Assembly: GCA_946625925.1 (NCBI GenBank)
Contig: CAMOTP010000033.1
Location: 1 to 10,987, forward strand
DNA length: 10,987 nt
Direction: 5' to 3'
Source of the DNA: an uncultured Alphaproteobacteria bacterium
Lineage (GTDB): Bacteria; Pseudomonadota; Alphaproteobacteria; Rs-D84
Made by a program: the position numbers and the translations under genes. Within the stretch, counting starts at the first letter, position 1. The number at the start of each line of letters is the position of its first letter. The notes under the pieces were generated by a model. It was given only the letters and a program-made list of their open reading frames with translations. It made no database searches and was not told where the DNA came from. Shown in pieces: positions 1 through 7,258 of this stretch.

Positions 1-1667
1 CCATATAATGCCGCACATGCCAAAACTTTATCACTGCACATATCACGCGCTGCACGTGCTGCCAATCCACCAGATGCCTGGGCGGTTGTATCATCAAAAC
101 TCTTTAACGCACCACTTTGTGTGTCATAGCATTCCTTCATTGTACTGACGCAAGACATCTTGACATCTTCAATCTTTTCATCTTGGGCTTGGGAAATCTT
201 AATCAATGCATTACGTTTGAATTCCGACCATACAACCTCGGCCAAATCACGACAAGAATCCAATGCCGTTTTTGCATAAACACGTTTGGAATCCAAAAAT
301 GTATTAAATTCAGGATTTTGTTTCAGCACATCTGCGGACGTTCCATCCAATACAATCAATTCATTCAAACCAAATAAACGTGCAGAATAAATTGGTTCGC
401 CAGTTGTCATATTTACATAAACACCGCTGTAATCTAAACATTTTACATAATCAGGACCGCACGCCACCGGATTTAATAACGCTTTTTCAACCTTGTCCAA
501 ACATTCATTAACATCAGCAGAATTATGAGAACGATATTCTTCTAATCTGGCCTCGCGCAAATATTTTTCAGCGGTACGAACCGTAGATTTCACTTGTTCT
601 GTCTTTTGATCTAATTTCTTTTGATATGCATTACAATCTTGGGTAATCAAGATATTATATGCACTTTTGGTCATATTTTTAACAGCACCATTTTCACAGG
701 TTTCACCAATTAATTGCATACATTGGGTGTGTGCATTATTATACAAATCTGTTCCTTCCAAAGCGGACAAATCCTGGGCGGAATCATCACCAAACAACGA
801 ATCAGAACTACTGCCCCAGATATCACCCATATCAGATGAAAAATTAACAGATAATCCCGTTAACGATGTCATATTTTGATTTGGTTCGGGTTTTCTCTTA
901 CCAGACAACAAATCACCAATATCATTCAATAATGCCGCCGCCCCAGAAGTATCATTTTTAATAGCCGCCTCGCCAGCTGTGGCAGAATACATTGCATTAA
1001 CTTCTTCGGCAGTTTTGTTAACAGCATTTAAATTATTATCTTCGAATTTAGCCAACATTTGTGTTGCTGCATCCAAAGCATCTTCTTTATCGCGCAAAGA
1101 ACGGAAAGTATTACTGCAAAAACAACGACGATATGTTTCATTTGCACCCGCACAAAACTGATCCATACATGTATTATATGCCTGACGACAATTATTATAG
1201 CCATCACCTAATTTTGAAATGTCAGAAAACACAGCAGTTGCACGTGCCCGAGATGCCCCCTTGGATACAGCGGCCGTACGTGCATATGTTGCGCCAGTCT
1301 TTTTTGCAACACGTGCAGATAGCGGTTTCTGTTCGTTACGTGTCAAACCAAAAGCACGATAAATAATGGTATTACCAATATTGCCAGCACGTGTCAACAC
1401 CCCAGCCCGAGAACGATTCGTTTGTTTCGTATTTTCGGATGTTTGATTATCCTTGCGAATACTGACACTGCGGGTTGTAACAGTTGCACCTTTGCGGGGA
1501 TTAACAGTCGGCTGTTTTGCCGTACGTGGCGTTGTTCCCACAGCACGCGCCTGACCAGAACTAACCGCAGAACGGGGGGCAGGGGTATCAGCAATAACAT
1601 CCGCAACCACAAACGTGGACACCAATAAACCACAGAAAATATGTCTTAATTTTGTATTCACTTTCAT
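1..1667 (-). CDS. Exported cysteine-rich protein of unknown function (3' end beyond window)
   Basis: I do not recognise this family. The frame is open from the ATG at 1667 to the left edge without a stop, giving 555 residues, so the C-terminus is missing. Residues 1-27 look like a Sec signal peptide: basic start, hydrophobic core at about 11-25, likely cleavage after VIA. Residues 28-150 are basic and rich in Ser, Thr, Ala, Arg and Pro, probably disordered. The rest is largely helical with 16 cysteines (160, 167, 172, 182, 184, 316, 324, 345, 389, 403, 410, 472, 506, 513, 544, 551). Four pairs are spaced exactly CX6C (160/167, 403/410, 506/513, 544/551), which suggests disulfide-linked helices in the periplasm or at the surface. 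The AGAGAG upstream is a modest ribosome site. A strong promoter lies directly upstream, so the gene can be expressed separately from the two unknown genes before it. Reality of the gene is nearly certain; function is unknown. Confidence 0.88.
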   Translation of the reverse strand, partial: MKVNTKLRHIFCGLLVSTFVVADVIADTPAPRSAVSSGQARAVGTTPRTAKQPTVNPRKGATVTTRSVSIRKDNQTSENTKQTNRSRAGVLTRAGNIGNTIIYRAFGLTRNEQKPLSARVAKKTGATYARTAAVSKGASRARATAVFSDISKLGDGYNNCRQAYNTCMDQFCAGANETYRRCFCSNTFRSLRDKEDALDAATQMLAKFEDNNLNAVNKTAEEVNAMYSATAGEAAIKNDTSGAAALLNDIGDLLSGKRKPEPNQNMTSLTGLSVNFSSDMGDIWGSSSDSLFGDDSAQDLSALEGTDLYNNAHTQCMQLIGETCENGAVKNMTKSAYNILITQDCNAYQKKLDQKTEQVKSTVRTAEKYLREARLEEYRSHNSADVNECLDKVEKALLNPVACGPDYVKCLDYSGVYVNMTTGEPIYSARLFGLNELIVLDGTSADVLKQNPEFNTFLDSKRVYAKTALDSCRDLAEVVWSEFKRNALIKISQAQDEKIEDVKMSCVSTMKECYDTQSGALKSFDDTTAQASGGLAARAARDMCSDKVLACAALY

Positions 1668-1681
1668 TCTCTCTTTGGTTC

Positions 1682-1711
1682 ATTATACCATTTTTTGAAT
1701 ATCTAAATCAA
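1682..1711 (-). promoter_or_regulatory. Extended -10 promoter for the cysteine-rich gene
   Basis: Reading leftward, TTGATT (1711-1706) is followed by an 18-base spacer and a perfect TATAAT (1687-1682). A TGG just before it makes an extended -10. It lies wholly in the gap after the helical unknown gene. Only 14 bases separate the -10 box from the ATG, so a start at the usual distance would leave a leader of about 8 bases, just holding AGAGAG. Confidence 0.65.
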
Positions 1712-1727
1712 CAGCATTTTATTAAAC

Positions 1728-2327
1728 TTATTCAATGCAACAATTTACCGCTTTTTTAACCCATTGTCCCAAACGTTTTACGGTTGATTTTTCTGCAACT
1801 GGTTCTGATTTAGCTTTTTTTGTGGCTTTTGGTTCTGAAATTTTACATTCAGCCATGGCACCCTCATAAAAAGCAGGCACAGATTCATGCACACCATCCA
1901 AATCAATCAAATGCATATTTAATCCCCAGAATAAAGAATACAAATCATATGCCTTTTCAAACATAGCATTCGCATCAGCTTTTTTACCAGCACCCAACGC
2001 TTTTGTTCCAACCTCCATCAATCGCATAGAAGCAGCCAACAAATGTTTAGAAATACACCATACTTCGCCACCTTCGACCGAAGATTTATCCACAATACGT
2101 TCCATCAATTCTTTACGCATAGAACGAACAGTATTCAATAAATCATAAAATCCAGGTTTTTTAGTTTTTGCGCCACTGAAAAAGAAATGTTCTTCTAATG
2201 AAATCAAATTCATCAAAGCAATAGACAAGTCTTGATCCGAAGATAAATCTAATGGATTTGCTTTCTTAGCAGCATCCACTTTTTCAATCATTTCTTCCAT
2301 AGTCAATTTTTTCATACTTTTTTTCAT
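1728..2327 (-). CDS. Conserved-looking helical cytoplasmic protein, function unknown
   Basis: This 199-residue protein has no signal peptide or membrane segment and is predicted by eye to be almost all helix. Landmarks are a basic N-terminus, an acidic/aromatic stretch EEHFFF at 45-50, a patch around EVWCISKH at 88-95, a helix ending in EVGTK at 105-109, an aromatic helix at about 122-140, a Lys/Ala/Glu-rich linker at 162-182, and a C-terminal basic amphipathic helix ending in NCCIE. The adjacent cysteines at 196-197, next to a basic helix, could bind metal, form a disulfide or contact the membrane; none of these can be shown here. From memory the central region resembles uncharacterised proteins in candidate-phyla bacteria, but this is unverified. 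The ATG at 2327 is chosen over the Met at codon 5 because GAGGAG lies six bases upstream. It follows the CPVC membrane protein after 28 bases, so the two are probably co-transcribed. Confidence 0.85.
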   Translation of the reverse strand: MKKSMKKLTMEEMIEKVDAAKKANPLDLSSDQDLSIALMNLISLEEHFFFSGAKTKKPGFYDLLNTVRSMRKELMERIVDKSSVEGGEVWCISKHLLAASMRLMEVGTKALGAGKKADANAMFEKAYDLYSLFWGLNMHLIDLDGVHESVPAFYEGAMAECKISEPKATKKAKSEPVAEKSTVKRLGQWVKKAVNCCIE

Positions 2328-2333
2328 CTTTTT

Positions 2334-2339
2334 CTCCTC
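2334..2339 (-). promoter_or_regulatory. Ribosome binding site GAGGAG setting the 2327 start
   Basis: A strong Shine-Dalgarno GAGGAG sits six bases before the ATG at 2327. The next in-frame ATG, four codons later, would be too far from it, so the longer N-terminus (MKKSMKK) is preferred. Confidence 0.7.
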
Positions 2340-2355
2340 GTATTAAAAATATCGC

Positions 2356-2901
2356 TTAGCACAAAACAATACCAATAGCTGGCAACCAATTAATAATTGC
2401 CCAGAATATTAATGTTGCAATTAACAAACCACTAAATGGCATAACGACCTTTTGAAAAGGATACTTTGCGTGACCACCATTTGCTGCCTTAATATGTTGA
2501 TACCATTTTTGCATACCAAAAAATACAATGGTTCCAACAATCACACCCAACAAGAACTGGTCAATTCCCCACATACATTTGTCGTTGAATTTTACAACAG
2601 GATTTGCCATCGGCAGAAAGTACACAGCCGCCAAAAGTGCATAATATGCGATAAAGTTCAAAATATACCACAATATATTTTTCACACCTTTCTTATTCAT
2701 AAAGTTTGCAGTCCACGCAGCAATGGACAATGTTAATCCACCCGCCCAAATTCCAGTGATAACATCTTCGACACCCAGTAAACGCGCACCTTCTAAACCG
2801 GCGCCCACGGCAACAGTACATACTGGGCAAACAGCCATTGCATCACCAACAACCGTTGTAATCAATGTCGCAAATAAAATAGTTTTTGTAAGCTTATTCA
2901 T
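2356..2901 (-). CDS. Four-helix inner membrane protein with N-terminal CPVC motif, function unknown
   Basis: This 181-residue protein begins with a signal-peptide-like segment (residues 1-23, likely cleavage after AMA) followed at once by CPVC at 25-28 inside VCPVCTVAVGAG. Four hydrophobic helices follow at about 46-66, 76-97, 115-133 and 152-177. Further cysteines are at 109 and at the very last position, 181. A CxxC just outside the membrane is compatible with a thiol/disulfide or metal-binding role. The fold does not match VKOR, whose CxxC lies near the end of a helical bundle, and no thioredoxin domain is present. From memory, small membrane proteins with a CPVCT(V/I)AVGAG start are recurrent, unnamed families in candidate-phyla bacteria and some archaea; a search must confirm this. 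AAGGAAAGGA lies just before the ATG. It sits 48 bases after rsmH and 28 before the helical unknown gene. The gene call is firm; the role is unknown. Confidence 0.88.
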   Translation of the reverse strand: MNKLTKTILFATLITTVVGDAMAVCPVCTVAVGAGLEGARLLGVEDVITGIWAGGLTLSIAAWTANFMNKKGVKNILWYILNFIAYYALLAAVYFLPMANPVVKFNDKCMWGIDQFLLGVIVGTIVFFGMQKWYQHIKAANGGHAKYPFQKVVMPFSGLLIATLIFWAIINWLPAIGIVLC

Positions 2902-2923
2902 AATCCTTTCCTTCCTTTAAGAT

Positions 2924-2953
2924 ATATTACATTAAATCGGCTAATCGGGTCAA
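2924..2953 (-). promoter_or_regulatory. Candidate promoter for the unknown-gene trio
   Basis: Reading leftward, TTGACC (2953-2948) overlaps the rsmH stop codon and is followed, after 18 bases, by TAATAT (2929-2924, four of six consensus bases). The -35 hexamer equals that of the secA promoter. The -10 is weak, so this is only a plausible internal promoter for the CPVC membrane gene and those after it. Confidence 0.35.
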
Positions 2954-3795
2954 TATGATTTTTGAATACCTCTCATGTGTGCAGACCTTGCGCGTGAATT
3001 GTTTTCTAATTCATTTGCATCTGGGGTTACCGCGCGTATTAATTTAAACGGTACAGGTGCGGCAACAGGTATCAGTGGATTGCCAGGAACTGTTGTTAAT
3101 TCACGAAAAATATTCTTTACAATTCTGTCTTCGATTGAATGGAATGTCACAACCAAACATTTGCCATTTGGTTTTAACAGATTAGGCATCACCGATAATG
3201 CGCGTTTGATTTCGCCCATTTCATCATTTACTGCTATGCGTAATGCTTGGAATACAGGTGCAATATCACGCGGGTTATAAATTAAATCACGCAATTCAAA
3301 TGTCGTTTTAGGTTTTGCAGCCTTGATAGCACGTGCTAAAACAACAGATTTTGAAACATCACCATATTCACGTAAAATTTGTGCCAATTCTGTATCAGAT
3401 AATTGATTTATTAAATCAGCAGCAGAAACACCTGTTCCTGACATACGCATATCCAATGGTGCATCAGCACGAAAAGAAAAACCACGTTCAGGAATATCAA
3501 TTTGCATAGATGAAATACCCAAATCAAAAACAATAGCATCAAATTGTTCGGTCAATTCTGCCATTTTGGAAAAGGGCTTTGCAATGAAATGAAATCTATC
3601 ACCGTATTTTTGCAAAATATCTTGGACGTCATCCAACACCCCAGGATCACGATCAAATGCAACAACCGATGCACCAGCATCTAAAAATGCGCGTGTATAT
3701 CCGCCTGCGCCAAATGTAGCATCCAAAACAGTCTTGCCGGTCAAATCGCCCAACTCATGCAATACAGCATCTAAAAGAACAGGTATATGTTTCAT
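2950..3795 (-). CDS. rsmH: 16S rRNA (cytosine-1402 N4)-methyltransferase RsmH
   Basis: RsmH (MraW) uses S-adenosylmethionine to methylate N4 of C1402 in the decoding centre of 16S rRNA in the 30S subunit. Visible hallmarks are the N-terminal HIPVLL, the SAM-binding glycine loop DATFGAGGYT at 25-34, the acidic FDRDP at 47-51, FDLGISSMQID at 90-100, the family signature PERGFSFRADAPLDMRM at 102-118, FQALRIAVNDE at 182-192, FHSIEDRIVK at 218-227 and the C-terminal basic SRARSAHMRG. At 281 residues it is shorter than the roughly 310 of E. coli RsmH, but nothing essential is missing. It is usually in the dcw cell-division cluster between mraZ and ftsL; here neither is present. Its ATG overlaps the dnaE stop (TAATG) and lacks a good ribosome site, so translation is probably coupled to dnaE. 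Confidence 0.97.
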   Translation of the reverse strand: MKHIPVLLDAVLHELGDLTGKTVLDATFGAGGYTRAFLDAGASVVAFDRDPGVLDDVQDILQKYGDRFHFIAKPFSKMAELTEQFDAIVFDLGISSMQIDIPERGFSFRADAPLDMRMSGTGVSAADLINQLSDTELAQILREYGDVSKSVVLARAIKAAKPKTTFELRDLIYNPRDIAPVFQALRIAVNDEMGEIKRALSVMPNLLKPNGKCLVVTFHSIEDRIVKNIFRELTTVPGNPLIPVAAPVPFKLIRAVTPDANELENNSRARSAHMRGIQKSY

Positions 3796-6700
3796 TACTC
3801 TATTTGCACCTTTAATCCCAAAGCAGATAAATCTGTTGCCGTATGTTCGCCCAGTTCAACACCACCCGGCAACGACATTGTTGCAATTTTGTCTGCACCA
3901 TGTAAATTTAATATAACGCGTGTTGGACCATGGGGTAAACTAGATAATGTCTTTTTTAAATCTGGCAATACAGACCCGTTCCAAACATCTAATGTAATCT
4001 TTTTAGCGATTTTTGCAACCCAACCAGACAATGGAATAATTGAATCAACAAATACAGAAACCCTGTCATCACGACACGAAGATTTGCCTGATATTAACAC
4101 CAGGGATTCCTTTGACAGAATATTAGAAAATTCAATTGCAGAATCTCCAAATGCAACCGCATCGATATTTCCAAAACTATCAGTTGCTGAAATAGTTATC
4201 ATTTCTTTGCCTGTTTTGGTTTTGCGACGCGAAAAAGCACCAACATTGGCGGCAATTCTGACAGGTTTTCTATCCCCCACAGACTCCAAAGTGCTGCTTG
4301 TGACTAAATTCTCACGTGCAATCAAATTTTTATATTGATCCAATGGATGCGCAGAAATATAAAAACCCAAAGCAGACAATTCATTTTCTAATCTTTGTGC
4401 AAAAGTCCAAGCATCTGTTTTCGGCAAATTAGAATGTAATCTGTCTTCAATAACATCGTCTTGTGTGGTGTTTGCAAACAAAGACAAAGCATTAAAATTA
4501 TCTTTACTCTTGGATGCGTATGATAAAATCATATCTGCATTCATAAATATAGCAGCACGATTTTTTTCCAAAGAATCCAACACGCCAACTTTTGCAAACG
4601 CTTCTAAAATTCTTTTGTTCATAATAGGCGCGCAACGCTTTGCAAAATCAGTCAAATTTTTAAATTTTCCATTTGCATTACGTTCGGCAATAATTGCATC
4701 TGTTGCGGCTGTTCCAACCCCCTTGATTGCTGCCAAAGCATAAATTATCTTACCATTACGCACCGTAAACAAAGATTCACTTTCGTTTATATCAGGTGCA
4801 ACAATCTGTATGCCAAAATTAGATTTTGCATCATCTACGAACAGGGCTAATTGGTCTGTATCGTTCAAATTACTGGACATCGATGCAGCCAAAAATTCCG
4901 GTGTATAATGTGCCTTCAAATATGCACATTGATTGGCAACAATTGAATATGCAATAGCATGAGATTTATTAAATGCATACTTTGCAAATTCCTTGAATTT
5001 TTCCCATAAATCTTTTGCTGTTTCACGATCCAATGTTCCTTGTTCTTCACAGCCATCCAAGAATTTAACTTCTAACTTGGCCAATAATTCCAATTTTTTC
5101 TTACCCATAGCCTTACGTACGGTATCGGATTCACCACGTGTAAAGTTGGCCAACGCACGTGTTAACAACATAACTTGTTCTTGATAAACAATAATGCCGT
5201 ATGTTTCTTTTAATATAGGTTCTGCTTTTGGATGGACGTATTCTATTTTTTCCTCGCCATGCATACGTGCGATAAATTGAGGAATAAACGCAATAGGCCC
5301 GGGTCTGTTTAATGCATTTAATGCAGATATTTCCAAAAAGCTTGTTGGTTGCATTTTACGCAAAGTTTGTTTTACAAACGGTGCATCGAATTGGAATATG
5401 CCTTCGGTTAATCCCCGTTGCCACAATTTCAAAGTCACAGCATCATCGGTTGGTATTTTATCCAAATCAACATTTATACCGCGTGTTTGCTGAATTAATT
5501 TGACAGCATGTTTTAACACCACCAATGTTTCCAAACCCAAAAAGTCAAATTTGATAAGACCGGTTGCTTCCAAATAATGTCCATCATATTGACTGGATGG
5601 TAATGGATTTGATGGATCACGATATACTGGTGCAATTTGTGTAGTAGGGCGGTCACCAATAACCACACCACATGCATGTTGACCCAAATTACGAATAGAA
5701 CCCTCTAATTCTTCGGCAATTTTTACAACCTTGTCCATATCCGCATCCGCAGCCAATACTTCTTGCATTTCCGCAGACGAGTCAACAGCTTCCTTTAATT
5801 TTTTTGCATCGGCAGGAATCAATTTAGAAAGTCTATCTGATTTAGAGTAAGGAATTCCATAAACACGGCCAATATCACGAATTGCACCACGTGCTTGTAA
5901 ACTGCCAAATGTAATAATACGACATACAGAATCATGACCATATTTATCACAAATATACGCCAATACACGTTCGATACCCGTTGGTTCAAAATCCACGTCA
6001 AAATCAGGCATAGAAATACGATCAGGATTCAAAAATCTTTCAAACAACAAACCATATTTTAATGGGTCAACATGTGTAATTCCCAATGCCCACGCAACAA
6101 TAGAACCTGCGCCCGAACCACGCCCCGGTCCAGTTAAAATATCATTGTTTTTGCACCAAACAATATAATCAGCAACGATAAGGAAATATCCAGGAAATCC
6201 CATGCCGATAATAACATTTAATTCAAATTCAGCCTGTTCATAATATGGTTTTGTATCTGTAATACCGTGTTCTGCAATACGTGCAGCCAATCCGTTCATG
6301 GTGTCATCACGCAACATTTGACATTCGGTTTCAAAATCATCACCAAACTTGGGCAATAATGGTTTTTCTTTTACATTAACCATAAAACCGCATCTATTCG
6401 CGATAATTTCGGTGTTTTCAATAGCCTCGGGTAAATCAGAAAATAATTCTGACATTTCGGCAATAGATTTAAAATATTGCTCAGACGACTTGCGTGGCCG
6501 ATTTGGATCAATCACTTTGGTTTGTCCCAACACACAACCCAACGCATCAGCGGCTTCATAATTTTCGGGTGCTGCAAAACAAACATCATTTGTTGCAACA
6601 ATCGGTATATTCAAACTTTCCGCAATTCGCAAAAATTCGGGTTCTGTCTTAATTTCGTCTTCTAAACCATGTCGTTGTATTTCGATATAGAACCGATCAC

Positions 6701-7229
6701 CAAACATTGTTTGCAGTTTTTTTGCATAGTTTTCCGCCATCGGATTCTGATTACTCAAAATTGCCATGCCAATTGGTCCCAAATGTGCACCAGACAAACA
6801 AATAAGATTATTTGATAACGGTTCCAGTTCATCAAAAGTAACATAAGGTCCCAAATGATGATTATCTGGACGCATATACATTATTCGGGTTAATTCGCAT
6901 AAGTTCAAATAACCATCGTGATTTTGTGCCAGCAACACAATTTTTGACAATGACGATTCTCTTAAAACTTTTGGATCTGCATTATGCTGGTTTAATGTTA
7001 TTTCTATACCAATAATGGGTTGCAATTTATTAGCCGGCATAACATCAGACAATTCTGCACATCCAGACATCATATTGGTATCAGTCAATGCACAGGCTGT
7101 CATATTATTAGCCTGACATAGTTCTGGAATACCAACCAAAATTCCTGCTTTTTTATTTGCGCCCACAGATATTGTACTGTTGCCCACAGAAATTTTAGAA
7201 TGTACATGAAGATGAACAAAACCGCCCAT
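3795..7229 (-). CDS. dnaE: DNA polymerase III alpha subunit (DnaE)
   Basis: This is the catalytic subunit of the replicative DNA polymerase. At 1144 residues it is close to E. coli DnaE (1160). Order: PHP domain (about 4-280), polymerase core of the C family with GPGRGSGAGS before PDFDVDFE (catalytic Asp411 and Asp413), the third Asp562 in KFDFLGL, a helix-hairpin-helix region around IKGVGTAA (835-842), an internal beta-clamp-binding-type motif NALSLF (913-918), YISAHPLDQY, an OB fold (starting near KPVRIAANVGAF) and a short C-terminal tau-binding-type region. The PHP domain is degraded at metal-ligand positions: no Asp in the usual LLDG position, TDTN in place of TDHG, SGAH in place of SGC, and DVC in place of DVH. 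Proofreading is therefore likely left to a separate epsilon subunit, as in other proteobacteria. AAGGAAAGGAT precedes the ATG, and the gene starts 29 bases after secA. Confidence 0.98.
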   Translation of the reverse strand: MGGFVHLHVHSKISVGNSTISVGANKKAGILVGIPELCQANNMTACALTDTNMMSGCAELSDVMPANKLQPIIGIEITLNQHNADPKVLRESSLSKIVLLAQNHDGYLNLCELTRIMYMRPDNHHLGPYVTFDELEPLSNNLICLSGAHLGPIGMAILSNQNPMAENYAKKLQTMFGDRFYIEIQRHGLEDEIKTEPEFLRIAESLNIPIVATNDVCFAAPENYEAADALGCVLGQTKVIDPNRPRKSSEQYFKSIAEMSELFSDLPEAIENTEIIANRCGFMVNVKEKPLLPKFGDDFETECQMLRDDTMNGLAARIAEHGITDTKPYYEQAEFELNVIIGMGFPGYFLIVADYIVWCKNNDILTGPGRGSGAGSIVAWALGITHVDPLKYGLLFERFLNPDRISMPDFDVDFEPTGIERVLAYICDKYGHDSVCRIITFGSLQARGAIRDIGRVYGIPYSKSDRLSKLIPADAKKLKEAVDSSAEMQEVLAADADMDKVVKIAEELEGSIRNLGQHACGVVIGDRPTTQIAPVYRDPSNPLPSSQYDGHYLEATGLIKFDFLGLETLVVLKHAVKLIQQTRGINVDLDKIPTDDAVTLKLWQRGLTEGIFQFDAPFVKQTLRKMQPTSFLEISALNALNRPGPIAFIPQFIARMHGEEKIEYVHPKAEPILKETYGIIVYQEQVMLLTRALANFTRGESDTVRKAMGKKKLELLAKLEVKFLDGCEEQGTLDRETAKDLWEKFKEFAKYAFNKSHAIAYSIVANQCAYLKAHYTPEFLAASMSSNLNDTDQLALFVDDAKSNFGIQIVAPDINESESLFTVRNGKIIYALAAIKGVGTAATDAIIAERNANGKFKNLTDFAKRCAPIMNKRILEAFAKVGVLDSLEKNRAAIFMNADMILSYASKSKDNFNALSLFANTTQDDVIEDRLHSNLPKTDAWTFAQRLENELSALGFYISAHPLDQYKNLIARENLVTSSTLESVGDRKPVRIAANVGAFSRRKTKTGKEMITISATDSFGNIDAVAFGDSAIEFSNILSKESLVLISGKSSCRDDRVSVFVDSIIPLSGWVAKIAKKITLDVWNGSVLPDLKKTLSSLPHGPTRVILNLHGADKIATMSLPGGVELGEHTATDLSALGLKVQIE

Positions 7230-7258
7230 ATCCTTTCCTTAACCTATTTGTACAAAAA

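Noticed and set aside
1394..1633. 79-residue minus-strand frame starting near the cysteine-rich gene
   Set aside because: It is an out-of-frame shadow of the longer signal-peptide-bearing frame starting at 1667.
1728..2327. Helical protein as a di-iron ferritin-like protein because of EEH and E/H residues
   Set aside because: The proper ExxH spacings on paired helices are not seen.
2356..2901. CPVC membrane protein as a VKOR or DsbB enzyme
   Set aside because: Four helices and a CxxC are suggestive, but the CxxC is before the first helix and other conserved residues and cysteine pairs of those families are not visible.
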